A stretch of 64,000 nucleotides of DNA, from positions 310,001 to 374,000 of the forward strand of contig VTFK01000065.1 in the NCBI GenBank assembly GCA_009617715.1, written 5' to 3'. The notes under the pieces were generated by a model that made no database searches, was not told the origin of the DNA, and saw nothing but the letters and a program-made list of their open reading frames with translations. Positions 26,189-39,700 of this stretch are shown piece by piece. Both the position numbers and the translations under genes were made by a program. The number at the start of each line of letters is the position of its first letter. Within the stretch, counting starts at the first letter, position 1. This stretch comes from Plectrocnemia conspersa. Lineage: Eukaryota > Arthropoda > Insecta > Trichoptera > Polycentropodidae.

Positions 26189-26949
26189 TACTATCGAATA
26201 ATTAAGAACAAAATTTTCCTATTCGTACATTGCATACAGAACAAATATCTAAAATGTAATCACATGTTTTCCTAGGTCACAATTTAACAATTATGGTGCT
26301 AAAAAACCTAAGTTCAACATTGTTTATATATTTTATTTAAATAAATTTTAATTTTAATTATTAATTATTGAATACGAAAACTATAACAATATGAGCTTTT
26401 TAGATAAAATTTTGATATAAATTGTTCATATTGCGTATATTGAATTGTTAATTTCATTTAACGTTATCATAGAACTGTACATATGTTAATATTATTTTAA
26501 GATCTATCTAGCCTATTTTATTTAGTAATTTTACAATATTCTTATTTTATAATATATTATTTTTTGTGGGCTAGATTTTAATTTAATCCGCAATATAAAA
26601 TATGTAATTATAAATTTAAAAATCTATATAAGATGTATATATATTGTTTTATAAAAATGCTTAAAACTCATCGAACGTGCTTATTTGTTTAGGATACAAA
26701 TATACATTCTATATACATATAACAGATGATTGAAAATAAACAATATAAAACTCTATCTCGATGTTTTATTTAAACTACAAAACCCCATTTTAATAAACAT
26801 ATATGAATCGTACATATACGTTTAAACATATGTACATAAATGTAAGAAATACATTAATTATTGTTTGTCCTATATATTTTTATTTAATTTAAGACAAATA
26901 ATAATTAATATCGTTTTTTATTAAAGCAAAAAAAGTATGTTTTAAATGT

Positions 26950-27245
26950 TTATTTTACTGATTAACAAATATAATTTTATTCTATAGATTTTACCCTTCT
27001 TCATCTTTTCATCATTTTTAAATATATTAGCAAAAAAGGCTGAAGGTTTAGATGCAATATATTTCAATAGCGTACATTTCAAATTGTCTGCATTTTGATT
27101 TTTTTCTATCTAGGAAGTGCTGCATCTATCAAAATAATAAGATTCGGAAGGAGCAAGGTCTGGATAATATGATGAATGAAATATAACCGGTGCAGGCCTT
27201 TTCTAATTTATTGTGCACAGCGATCTATCTGAATAATTGTTTGGC
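26950..27245 (-). mobile_element. mariner transposase C-terminal remnant
   Basis: The minus strand encodes HSSYYPDLAPSESYYF, a decayed form of the mariner PPYSPDLAPSDYHLF motif, followed by a diverged C-terminal region resembling the tail of mariner transposases (KKGKIYRIK in place of the usual end). The third catalytic Asp position reads Glu, and stops interrupt the frame. Upstream parts of the transposase and the terminal repeats were not found. Dead fragment. Confidence 0.7.
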
Positions 27246-28984
27246 CTGGCTTAAAAGTTTCGTAATTATAATCTTTACACATAAAATAAGTTTTTTTACA
27301 GAAAGCCCGGGTTTTGAGATAGGTTTTTCTACTTGATATTTTGATAAATTTTTATCTTGATAATAAAATACATGATACAATAAATTATTTTTTCTGAAAA
27401 ATAATACATAAAAATTAAATATCATTAAAGTAAGAAAAACATGTTTCGGATACTTTTAGGCATGTTTGAAGCTTACAGAGCAGTTTCTCATATAAATTGC
27501 GCTCTGGACCTTGCATTATGTATGTAAAGGAACTTCAAACAGCTTCAGTGTCTGTGTTCCGATGCCAAGGAGGTCATTTCACGAACGTGTTTTCGAACTT
27601 TGAACTTACGCTGAAATTAATCACTGGCTGAGTCAGGCACCATTGTTCCGTACGCCCCCTTTGTAAATATATGCACCATATTCATCCACCGCGAAATCTA
27701 TTTCCTTAGAGTGAGGGATAATACGGGATAATCCCGTGTGTACCTACGAAAGATATTATTTGCGCATATAATAAGCCTTCCTACATCTATACACATATAT
27801 ATGTACACGTATATTATAATATTCGCGTATAAAATCCCATCAACAATTTAACAACGAGAAAGTTATTATAAATGTTTTATATTAAATTATAAACATAAAA
27901 TAATTTAATGACTTATTTAAGTTATACACTACTCTTCTACATAAGTAAAACACTCAATTTATTTGTAAATTCTGTCGATTTAAATGAAATAATCGCATCA
28001 AATTGGTTTCGCCGAGTGAGCTCGCTAAACTCATTTTCTGTAAGTGCCAGTTTTAACGTATATTCACAAAGTAAATTCAGCCAATCGACGAATAATAAAT
28101 CAAATTTCGCCTGCGAATCTTTGATGAAGTTGCTATTAATCTCTAGGTCTTAAAATATACACGTGCTACACTTTGTATATATTACATAAATTTATGAAAA
28201 GTTTCGCCATCGCATAATGCTTTCTCAACGCGCTTTATAAAATTAGTATAAGGTTGCTCTCTACACTATATTATATACACTACATAATATTCGTGAATAA
28301 GGGTAATGAATATGCCTTATTTGTTTTACAAACGTAGCATGTCTACCCCTTTGACGTATAAATTTGTATATCCAAAAATATATTAATAAAATATGTACAA
28401 TATTTCGGTTATTTTTTTATTAAAAATATTTTATTTTATATCCCTACTAAGGAATTTATTAATTAACTAAAAATACGCAACAATAAGGATAAGTAACATT
28501 ATTTTAATTGTTTACATAAGCATGTTCTATCGTAATATTACTCTATTTTTTACTAATATGCCATATTTCATACCTGACATAAAAAATATAATATTTATGC
28601 TGAAAAGAATTAAATATATTTTTTGTATAGAACGTTTTTTTAATAATATAATTAATTTTACAAACATACTATTATTAACAATACATGATATTGGTTTAAA
28701 TTTTTTTGTGTTTACAATATTGTTATTAGCTAAATATAATAAAAAAAATAGAATAAAAAATAAATTGCTGGTAGTTACAATTAGATATCACAATACCGGT
28801 AATATCGATATTGGGCCAAAAATCTAATATATTTTATTAGAATAAATTTACAAGTAGTGATCTGGCCTTTAGTATAAAAAGTTTTGAGGCATCCAGAAAC
28901 GTTCGATCAAGAACGATGATTTCATATATTTATTGCTCAAAAAAAATTTTTTTTCTTGATTTCCAAAAATATTTTTTAATGACA

Positions 28985-29475
28985 GAATATATCGGAAATT
29001 AGAAAACACAATAATTGTTTACGACATGCTGTCCAAAATGCTTTGAAACGGTTCAAAAAATGTGGTTATTACAAATGAAAACCAAAAACTGGAAGAAAAT
29101 GAAAAGCAAGTATACAGGAAGATCGAATCTTGATTCGTAAGTCCCTTTAAAATCGTCGAAAAATGTCTTCAAAGCTGGCTGCTGAAGTCTCTGCAAGCAG
29201 ATGGCCATCTATTTATTTGCGGACGGTAAGAAGAAGGCTCAACGATATAGGACTCAGAGGTTGTAAAGACCGACACAGAAATAAATAAAACTCGAAGGTT
29301 AGAGTAGGCCCGAAAACACCGAGATTGGACATCTGAAGTTTGGACGAGTCATTTGGTTCGATTAATCCAACTTTGAGGTAATTCAAAACTGATATTGGTT
29401 AATATAAAAAGTCAAAATTGACTGCACAAATGACAGCATATTCAAATCTTGCATTAATTTTGGGACACCCTTTAC
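28985..29475 (+). mobile_element. Tc1-like transposon remnant with internal deletion
   Basis: The plus-strand frame from about 29028 reads AVQNALKRFKKCGYYK, then KPKTGR, RKMSSKLAAEVSASRWPS and LRTVRRRLNDIGLRGCK. This is the N-terminal DNA-binding region of a Tc1 transposase with a few in-frame stops. A frame change leads to FGRVIWFD followed by SNFEV, the first catalytic Asp region with the expected Glu codon turned into a stop. The rest of the catalytic core is missing; the sequence jumps to a terminal-repeat-like end AATTTTGGGACACCCTTTA at about 29457-29475. Left terminal repeat not found. Confidence 0.85.
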
Positions 29476-30222
29476 AATATATTAAATATTTTTGTATATT
29501 TAAAGTCATGAGTTTTCACTTCCTACAGCTTTTATAAGTATATTATTACAATATGTTAACTTAAAATATTTTTATTTGCACAAGAGCTAGTTTATATTCC
29601 CATTGCTTATTTGCTAGCGCACATATTGTGGTTAACACATTTGTGAATGTTCTAATAAATTAGGGCAAACCAACATAAAATGCTTTCTTGAAGCTCTACG
29701 CGAAACTGCAAACAGTGATCGTACTTTTTAATACTAAAATAATTTAAAATATACAATTTCTTAACACAGAACGATTTAAATAACAACATGATTTTCTATT
29801 ATTGATTAAGAAAATTATTATTTATTTACAGAGGCTTTAATCTATACCACATATTACAAATCCTCTTAATCGTGTGTTTAACATATCTGTATTATTATGT
29901 ATTAATCAGCACGTTCGATCAGTTGTATAATCAGTGACTCATACTTTAAAAGCCTTGGTTCAAATCCCATATGGCCCCCTAGTATTTATTAATTTATATT
30001 ATGTATTGGAGATAAAAATTCGCAAATTCCTAAATAGCATTATCATTTTTTTTAATATTATTTTAGTCTTACTGATTAAAATATAAAATAAAATTGCTTT
30101 ATGTGGTGTAGAGTTGTATAAATTTACCGTAACCTGTAATAATAGTTATTATATATTCAAAAAATATGTTACTAATTTCAGTCTAGTGTTTCACTAATTG
30201 ATAATTGAGTATACGGCTAGTG

Positions 30223-31357
30223 CAGTGATGTCGAATCTTTTGAGCTCGAAAAATAAAATTCTAAAAAAACGAGCTGAACTCTGTCAGAATTTTGTGACAT
30301 TTGTAGCCCTAATAAAAAATCGTTAAATACTTGATATATTTATTTATTAAAAAAGCAAAACCAAATAATTATTTACAATTATAACGGTATTGCTGCTGAA
30401 TTGCATTCGATAAATCTTAAATTAAAGGTTGATATTTTGTATACTTCAAGAACAAGCATGTTATTAACTTACTTTGTCAGTCGGATTTTTTTATCATTTA
30501 ACACCGAGAAAAAAATCTCGCAAAAGTACCTTAAGGAAAAATTGTGAATACAGCTATTGCTTTATTTTAAGGATACTTAAAGTGTCCGGTAATCGGTTTC
30601 AAGCATTCCAAATTTATTGTTTACAATGGCACTTTTTTTCATCATATAAACGATTTTTTCCTAAGATACTTACGTCTTAACTTGAAGTCGTTAAATTCTT
30701 GAGTTCAAATTCTTTTTTAAAGTTCTGCAAATTGCACCTCCAAAACACTGATTTATATTCATTGGAAACCATTTAATTACAAAGTACTGTAGAATACTAC
30801 ATCCTGATACTTAATTATTTTAATTGTCTGTTCCAGATTTCTAAATTAATTTATTCTTGCACTAAACCGGTCAAGTAACGACTATAAAATACGCTGGTAC
30901 ATCATATGCGTAGACTCCATTTTATTTTGTACAGTTGTGCAGGCTTCTCGAAAAAAAATACTTCAAAATACTAAAAGTGTTAGTCTACATCTTGCTGCAA
31001 ATATTAAGTTTACTTTCAAAAGCGTTAATGTATCTAAACATATCGTCAATAATTTAGTTAAAACCCGGTTATGTTTAATTCAGTTAATTTATATGAATAT
31101 CTAGAAAACATCAATGTGACCTTACACTTATGATCATTGAGTTTGCTAGATTTTTATCTTTAGGAAATGCCTTAATTTCTACTGCACTCTACAAATTGCT
31201 CAAGTACTTTTTATTGGCTCAGACACTTAACATCAAGTCACTCAGAAATTCGCTTATTAATAGCATATTTATTTTGTCCGTCCGTAAATGATACGTGTCA
31301 CCCAAAATGGCTTGGTGTTTCACCTTTGACACTCGTGTCATAGGTTCTCCATCACTA
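30223..31357. mobile_element. Second hAT-like element (1135 bp)
   Basis: The left end is CAGTGATGTCGAATCTTTTG. The right end read in reverse is TAGTGATGGAGAACCTATGA, an imperfect inverted repeat with AGTGATG and GAA conserved. The flanking octamers GGCTAGTG (30215-30222) and GGCTAATG (31358-31365) match at 7 of 8 positions, as expected for an 8-bp hAT duplication. The CAGTGATGG-type terminus is typical of one hAT lineage. The interior has no clear transposase. Confidence 0.75.
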
Positions 31358-33109
31358 GGCTAATGCCCGTTAGATTACAAGAGAATATATACATCAAATA
31401 AATCAATCTCTGATGACAGTGTCTATCAAGTACATCGGATTTTAAAAATCAAATGTAGGATTGTATGTGTCTGATCCTCACTAAACTGTTGCCGTTTCGC
31501 TTTATAATCCACTTTTTTATTTTTAAAGAGAAAAATCACAATATAGTGTGATAGTTTATTTACTGTTTTAGAAACAAATAATAGAAGCAGATCTTAATTT
31601 TAACATGACTTTATTATAGTAGTCTTATAAGTTATTTCGTATCTTACTTATTTATTTTTTTGTGTATAGAATTACAATTTAAAATAATACTCACTAAATG
31701 CAAAGCATAAAATTTAAAAAAACCCAACTTCATATACTTAAAAATAACTGAATTAGTATATAATTTGCTTAAATTCTTTGTTGGATTAAATTGTTTTAAG
31801 CAACAAACTTAGACTTATTAGCACTATTATTTAGCAATTCAAGCAGAGCTATTTATAAACTTGGTAATATTTTATTTAAGGATTACCCCCATATCGCGTA
31901 AACTTTGTATAGGACCTATTAAGTAATCGCTGAGTTTATGAAGTGTCCGTATTTATAGGTCTTTATGGCCTATCGTTGTAAATTTATGGAGTAGTTTTCA
32001 GTCGTGAAATCGGCTTACATATTCAATAGTCGGAAAATTCGGATGACGCAAGAACCCGCTAGAGATTTATTTGCGTGGATTGCTGAGGGCAAATGTTCAA
32101 CCTTTGATCAATAATTTGAATGTCTAAGGCGGAAATAGGGCCCTAAGCGCCCATGACGAGGGCTCGGATTACGCTTTTGACGACGACGACAATAATAATC
32201 ATTATGGAAGCGGTTCAGAGTGAACAATCGGTATAAATTTATTATTATATTTTTTTGCGGTGGAACCGATTCAATTTTAGATCATGACGTTGTGATAATA
32301 AACATAAAAAAGTTGGAAGGAATTATTTCCATTGCTGTTGGTTTGGGGGGTTTGAATTTTGCTGTTGAAGGTGATTTTAAAGAATTTTTAGACCTTGAAC
32401 TTTTCTGAACGCGAAACTCGAGTAACGAAAAAAAGTTTGATTGCTATGAAAAAGCTTATTAAAAAGTTTGTTGCTAAATGTAATAACTCACAAGTCGACC
32501 CAAGTCACATTTTAAACAGTAACCCTTAAATCGATAACGATCAAATTATATTTGTTACCTTGAGGGAAAAAATAAATAATGGAAAATAAGTCATGTAAAA
32601 TATAATCAATAATATACTTTGTTTATTATTTTGCAAATAAAATATTTTTTATACCTTAATAATATGTATTTTTATTATATTTCCAATGATCTTAAGTTGT
32701 ATACATCCAACAATTTATTTAACCTCCTTAAACTTTCCAGACAGAAAGACACGCATAAATAGTAGATCGTAAATTAAACAATAATGAAACATGACAATTT
32801 TTTACTTACATGTATGCTACAACTGCGTGAGCGATATTAATTTTTAGCACGTTTTAAAATCCCGAGTATCAAGAATTTCACTTTAAAAATACCGAGAGTT
32901 CGAGAATTCTTTAAATTAATCCTAGGTTCAAAGAATTATTCATGACAGAAGATAGTTATTTTTTATATGTCTGTAATAACAAAAACAAAAAAGCAATGCT
33001 TTTAAACAGCTTATATTTTTGAGTAATTTACTACAATATTTGCCCTAAAATTTTATTCTGTAAGCGTATTATCTTTTTTATTAGGATTTCATTTAGTAAC
33101 GACTTTCTC

Positions 33110-33127
33110 AAAAAAAAAAAAAAAAAA
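33110..33127. repeat. Poly-A run
   Basis: About 17 consecutive A, followed by further A-rich sequence. It may be a retroposed tail, but no upstream element is recognisable. Confidence 0.6.
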
Positions 33128-36100
33128 TCAAAAAAATATTTAATAACAGAAATTCTATTCAACATATTGTTTTAAATTTTCAAGTTACTATTTAACATTG
33201 TTATTAATAACATATTTAAAGAAATAGTTTATTTAGAAAACAGATACTCAAATCTTTTAGAATCGTGTACATATTTTAGTTCTAGAGATTCCTAGCAATT
33301 TTAGTAAAATCACTTTATGGAAATTCGCCGACGAGGTCATTGTAAATCTAGTATTTTCAATTTGAGTAACAACGTACGCCAGCAGTTTGCGGCATATTTA
33401 CATAACTGTTTGTCTAGTGAGTCGTTAATCATCGCCGAGGGGATACATTAATAAATAATTTCAACCACCAAACACCCCCAAACCTTGGCTGACAAGCTAC
33501 TTCGTATGTCTAGTGTAAATATTTTTTGCGTTAATGTCGTTGTACACTTTATATAACCGAGTTTTATGTATATACAAAAATATCGTTTAATATCGTGTCT
33601 CAGACAAAGTCAATATTTAGAAGATAAATTGAAATCAGATACTGCTCACATCCAGCTTGAAAGTATAAAGAGCGAAGAATCATTAAATATAGCTCAGATT
33701 TTACTTTGATTTTGCTCAAGCACTTTAAACTTGTATTTGAATAATAATTCACTCCCATAAAGACCAATGTATATTTAAAATATACAGGGTAGACTAAAAA
33801 TACAATATTTTATATGAACTCATATCGAATCTTTGAAGCTACATGAAAAAATACTATAGAAATTTAAATTCAATCGCTTTCTATAGCTATTTATTATTGT
33901 ACACATTTTTTATTGAAAGTATCATAAAATAATTTTATTTTGTGATATGCTGACGCAATGTAATTTAATGTTTAAGTTAATGTATTAAATTAAATAATAA
34001 TGTAGTATGTACAATATTTAATTTAATACTGCTGTGGCGACATCTTTCTATGACTGCTGGACTATGTACAACTTAAGCATAAATTATCCTTAATGATATA
34101 AAGAATAATGGAAGCGCACAAAATATACTATTTATTTAGAAATGCTTGAAAGATTTGCAGATTTATTTTGACACCATAATTACATTTTTATTGATGTCAA
34201 GAACTGCACGTGCTTTTAAAATTGCATATGAGTAAGTGATTATGCTGCTATTTGCAACAAAATATAATTGTTGTGAACTAAGAATTGACATACAGAGCTG
34301 CCGGGAAAACATCTATAACTAGTCAAAGGTCTGGTGCTTGAGATCTACTTAATATATTATTTAAAAAAAAAATATATTCTTTATCATCTTAAGTTTGCGT
34401 GAAAAATTATTCGCGTTACACATATTTTTTGTAAATGCCTGTTTACTTGACCACATTACTCGAAATCTCACTATCAATGATGCAATATTTTCAATGGCCT
34501 TAGAAATCTTTGCATACATAGCAGATTATTTTCATGGCGAATGCTTTATTGCCTAAGAACAATTTTTACTTGGATTTTACAACCTTAAAGTACTTGTGAC
34601 AGGATAAGCAAAACGCTCAGAATATTCTGTCATTTGCTATTGTATTTCCCTTTTCTCAAAACAGATGTGCAGTTGTGCGTAATATTTGTGTTTTGTAAAA
34701 TTCATTTAGAAGTTTTTCTCCTTATATTGTATATAAGAAAAAGTCTGTTGAATTAAAAAAAGCAGAGCGTGAAAGGAGCGTGATGATGTTAAATAACTGA
34801 CGATTTCTTAGACCCAGATAATGGGTCAAAAGAATTCTCTTGGCAGCCCTGTTTTTATAAAATCAAAACAATGAACAGATATCTGCTAAGCCCCGAAACA
34901 TAACCTAGATTTATCCGAAATCAAAAATCCTGAGTCTTAAATTTGTATAAAAATTAAACAAACAACATCATTCTCACAAATACAAAGTAAAAAGTTCCCC
35001 AATTCTTAAAATTTTTCAGTTGTCAAAAGTGTGACACAACTGTTACTTAATTCTTTTACAGCAGCCTCGATTGATGCAAAAGGTTTTTTCGATATTTTTT
35101 TTTTTTTGATGTCATTGATAAGACATTTACATAACGAATATTACTCAAGTATTTTTTAATATATTCGAGTACTTAAAATAACCGAGTATACTCGATTATT
35201 CTAATTGTAGACTGTAGTTATATATATATACACACATATATACAAACCAAGAAATTCATTTAAAATACACAATATCTCATATTAAATTTTCATCTCATAT
35301 TTAAATATTTTCGGAAGGAAATAATTTATTAATAATTTATCGTACTGATTAATCAATAAAACCATTATGCTTACAATAATATAATTTATAAGCAATTGTA
35401 AGTAAATATTTTATATAAAAAATATAGGTAAAACTGTGATTAAAATTTAATATGAAAAGTAATATATTTTCACATAAATGAAAAATGCTTCATATCTCAT
35501 CGTATCAACAGCTTCCCCATCTCGCAGTGGATCTTTTCCACTCCGAGAAGATCCTGAAAATTCATAAAACTGAATTGCACAATCTTTGCTGCATTCGCTC
35601 TTCCGTGGAAACGTATTCAAAGACAGTTACATTTATCATCATTAAATTCTCTGAATATGAATTTCAATTCTGTAACGCGAATAATTACAAAAGCGTCCAC
35701 CATTATTCGTTTCTTATATATCTACACAATTCTAATTAACTTTCAAACAAAAGAGACACGATCAGAATTTTGTAGTATTGTGTATTATCGCAAAAGGTTA
35801 ACTTAATTTAATAGGGCTTATGAGTTGTTATCCCTATATTAGCGCGGATTCTATGTAATTTTAATTTGTATGCAAGATACACAACCATGGTATCCAAAGC
35901 CAAATCGAATTACAAAGCGAGCCACATTGACAAAGTTCGAGAGATATATTTTTTGTACTACAAAGCAATGAATGTAGGAATAGCTCTATAAAGGCGAGGT
36001 ATCGCAAACGCAATTCTGCCGCATCGAATTACAGACGTTATTAGTATCGGGAAATTGTTTGCTCGCAAAAGAAGCGGAAAACCGGTTCGGTTTAATACGA

Positions 36101-38568
36101 TTCTTCTTTAAGTTAAGCGACAAGGTTAAATTTATAAGAGATTTTCACGTAGCTTTGAAATAATTGAATTCACGTATAGCATGAGTTTTAGATTAATAAT
36201 ATCGGAGCGAATTTCGTATGTAGCAGATTTAGTGTTTGAACGGTAATTAAGATTAAACGTTTGCATATATAAAGGCTTGATAATATACATATGAGGCAAT
36301 ATCGGATTAGCCTTAAAAATTCTCTCAGCGATACAGCTTGATTATACTGTAAACACGATAAGCCATTGTACACCGCATATGTGGGTAAAGAAATTTTTGT
36401 TTTAAATAAAATTCATAATAATAAATAAAAATAAAAAAATAAATATTTTTGATTATGATTATATTGATTAAATAATGCAAATATTTTTACTTAACATGTT
36501 TTTTTATCTAAGCGTAACATTTTGTATTTTTAAATACATTATTTTATAAGTAAATATTATTTACTTTTTAATTTAAAATTTTATACAATTATTTTTTGCA
36601 TTTAAATCTTATAAACATATTTTTAATAATGTGAAAAATAGCTTATCATTAGAACTTTAACTAACAAATCCGACAAATGTTTTAAAAATCCTCATTTTGG
36701 TCCGCATTTAAAAAATATGAATTATGTAGTACGATCTGAATTTACAGAACCAATAATTTTTTATTAGTTGCATCGAAAGAAAAATTGACTAGAATTTGTT
36801 TCTCTAGTGCACATGAATTAATGTCTTTAACTTAATGCTTTTAATAAAAAATTGGATACCCTTATATAGTCTGACTTTTTAATATAATTTATAATTTTTA
36901 CATTGTTTTTAAAAGATAAGATAGTGGAAAGACGCTTAAAATATATTAAAAATAATAAACATGTTCATGGCAGGGAATTTATTTGCATAATAATATTTTT
37001 TTATTTAAATAATATGTATGCCTAAGAAAATATTTTGCATACAAAATAATTTGTATATATATCACATATTTCAACGCAAAATGATTCCAGAAAATGACAG
37101 TTTTAGAAATTTAATCACACCGAGGTAAGCATAGAAACTACAAAGCTGATACGGTGAATTCTAGGAAAATTTATTTAAAACTTATCCAACACAATGTAAT
37201 CCTTTAAAAAATCTGGATAAACGTCTCTTCGATATTTGTTTACGACGTTCTAAGTGACCTTTGGAAAAATATGTAAAACAATGAGAGAGTTATGAGTTTG
37301 AACCTAATATTTATAAAATAAAAGTATTTAAATAAATAAAGGTGCACTAGTCATTATTACATTCATAAAAATATTTATGTAAAATTGAACACAATCTAAT
37401 TAACTAAATTAAATTTTGTTACTAATAATAAAAAAACGGCTATTATTTACATTTAATTTAATCACTTACTGTAATTGATTTGTATTATTATTTACAATAA
37501 TAATATATTAAGTGAGAATTTTATTTCAGCAACTGAAACTTAACCTAGTCTTTTTATTACAATTATATCATAATAATTTTAAAAGAATATTAAGGTGCTC
37601 TAACCCTTTTTTAGTAAAATTTATTACCGCATTATTAAAGTCGACCCCTAAATAACTTTTACCCTTATTTTAAAAGTATTTAGCTGCTTATATAAAGTAT
37701 TTTTCCCAAATTGCTTTTTTATATGTTCACTTTAAACTCTATAAGCAAACAACACAAAACATTAAGTTATTTACATTTTCTCAATAATAATTTACATTTT
37801 AAATTACTAATGTCTTTTTTGTGCTTTCCCAGAAGGTTAGGGATTTTGCTTACTCATAGGCATAGATAAATAGTAGTTGGTAATAAAGTAATATTTGAAC
37901 AACCTTTTGTTGTGATTTATAAGCAATATAACACATTAGTTTTATAATAAACATATATTATATTTTGCAGTTTATATTTTTCCCGTGAATAATTATTAAA
38001 AATCCTATTTATTTATTAAATATACATTTGACTCTAAAAAATATATTAAAATAGTTTGCGTATCAAACTATTTTTTAATGGACTAAAATAATTGTTTTAA
38101 ATTCAATAAAAAAAACTGTATTAACAGATTTTATAGCTTTAATCTTGTAAACGAACTATGAACACTATTTAGGAGCATAATAAGTGATTGTAATTAAATT
38201 TCTTCAAATAACGTAGTTTTTTTAGAACCTTCTAATTGTAATAAATTACTTTAAACGAAATATTTTTTTTAAGTATATCTGACATGATTCTAGCTTATTT
38301 ATCACTAAATACATTAATATTTTTAGTAAGAAGTAAGAAGGGGTAGTTTTTAATCTTTCATAATCATTTACTTACTTATATTTTAAATCGTTTTTGTTTT
38401 ATAAAATAAAAATAAATATATGTTATATTAAATAAGGTTAGGTACTAAAATATTTTAGATTCTAAATAAAATCATTGTTTTAATATTCTATCTGTAATAA
38501 ACTCACTATAAAATACGATATTTGATTTAGGATGAAAAAAACATTTAATTTACTTTTTAATACAAGTC

Positions 38569-38588
38569 TAACCATCATGACTTGACAG
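38569..38588 (-). mobile_element. Scrap of the LINE 3' end seen at 42.1 kb
   Basis: TAACCATCATGACTTGACAG differs by two bases from the 3'-terminal sequence of the LINE at 42070-43640 (TAACCATCGTGACCTGACAG). Similarity fades on both sides. It could be a nearly completely 5'-truncated insertion or chance. Confidence 0.4.
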
Positions 38589-39134
38589 ATTTATTCAATG
38601 ACTATGTATGACCATTATGCAAAAAATAATTGTAGCATTTAATATTTGAAAAAAAATATAGTGCTTACCTAAAATAGATAAGCACCATCTCACATTGTGT
38701 TTGGTAAGCTCGCTGAGAATTGGGTGACTCGTGCAAAAGGAGCCTTTTCAAATACTAATGTCCTGGCCGCAACGAGTAAGAATCAGGGACACAATCGCGA
38801 CTCTCTATGATAATCTAAAGCTCGCAGGTGTCACCGAGTATTAACTGATTGTTGACACTACCTAATTGTTGACTATTGACAGCATCTTTAAAAAGTGCTT
38901 TTTAGAGTAGACGCTACGCCAAGAATGCTATTAATTTAATTCCTACGCTCTTAGCAAAAAGCGAAAAGAAGACCTGTTCCCACTTTTATAAAGATCTTAC
39001 AAATATTATTTGAATTCTCTCTAGCAACAATGAGTTCTTTGCTTTGCTTGGAATTCAGATAGTGATTTACTTATTTAATAAATTGTATGGACCACCTTAC
39101 CAGATAAAAAAAACAGCAAATACGCACTGATTGA

Positions 39135-39700
39135 GAGAAATACGTGTTAAAAGCGTAATAAAACAAAGTGATATTAGTCTTTACAACTAGCCGACAAGTA
39201 GATTTGTTATGCTGATGTACGTGACCAACAAAGATTACGAAGAATTAGCATACCTAAATGGACCATTAACAACGGCCGTTCGATATCAACAAACACAAAA
39301 AATGGTATGTTATTGACAAATGTCAGCCTCCGACGGTATTATAACTATCCCATAATAGTGTTGCCAAATATGTACCTGTTTAAACTTCAACAGTTACGCA
39401 AAAAAAATATAATAAAGAGTAATTTTAATCCCAAATCGTCGCAAATGGTGCATGCATCTATAATAGACAATAAAATAATTTGTTCATCTTGACTAGCTTA
39501 TTAAACAATAATAAGCTCATACATAGCACACATAATTTATTTACATTTTTGACTTCGGAAAATCTGGTTGACACACAATACCAAACTTGCATCAAGCCTC
39601 GACTGAGAAGCAGCTGCTTCCCACTTTACGTCAACTCTGGTCCAGCTACAAAGTCCAAAATACAGAGTTTAACCCGTTCTTCGGAGATAACTAGATTCTA
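39135..39700 (-). repeat. Dispersed short repeat family, copy 2 (long copy)
   Basis: The right part (39604-39695) contains, on the plus strand, GAGAAGCAGCTGCTTCCCA, TCAACTCTGGTCCAGCTAC and TTTAACCCGTTCTTCGGAGA, which align closely with 54240-54340. The left part near 39141 (GTTAAAAGCGTAATAAAACA) resembles 54046-54066 (GTTAAAAGCACAATAAACA), so the two loci share both flanks of a longer unit. No coding potential is clear. Confidence 0.55.

Larger units (their letters stand above)
26126..30214. other. Downstream flank with mariner and Tc1 remnants
   Basis: Besides the two DNA-transposon remnants, a GC-richer patch lies at about 27540-27780. The open frame at 28522-28827 is extremely AT-rich with no recognisable domain and is probably chance. 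A tRNA-like B-box string occurs near 29960 but no tRNA can be folded. Confidence 0.35.
31366..39134. other. Intergenic AT-rich DNA with islands at 31900-32210, 33290-33520 and 35500-36130
   Basis: No gene recognised. The 35500-36130 island is open in short frames only. The remaining sequence is AT-rich, with a poly-A run at 33110 and the LINE scrap at 38569. Confidence 0.35.

Noticed and set aside
28522..28827. 101-codon frame rich in Ile, Phe and Asn
   Set aside because: It reflects AT-rich composition; no domain, start context or similarity supports it.
29900..29985. B-box-like GGTTCAAATCCC, possible tRNA-derived SINE
   Set aside because: No acceptable A box, acceptor stem or repeat partner found in the window.
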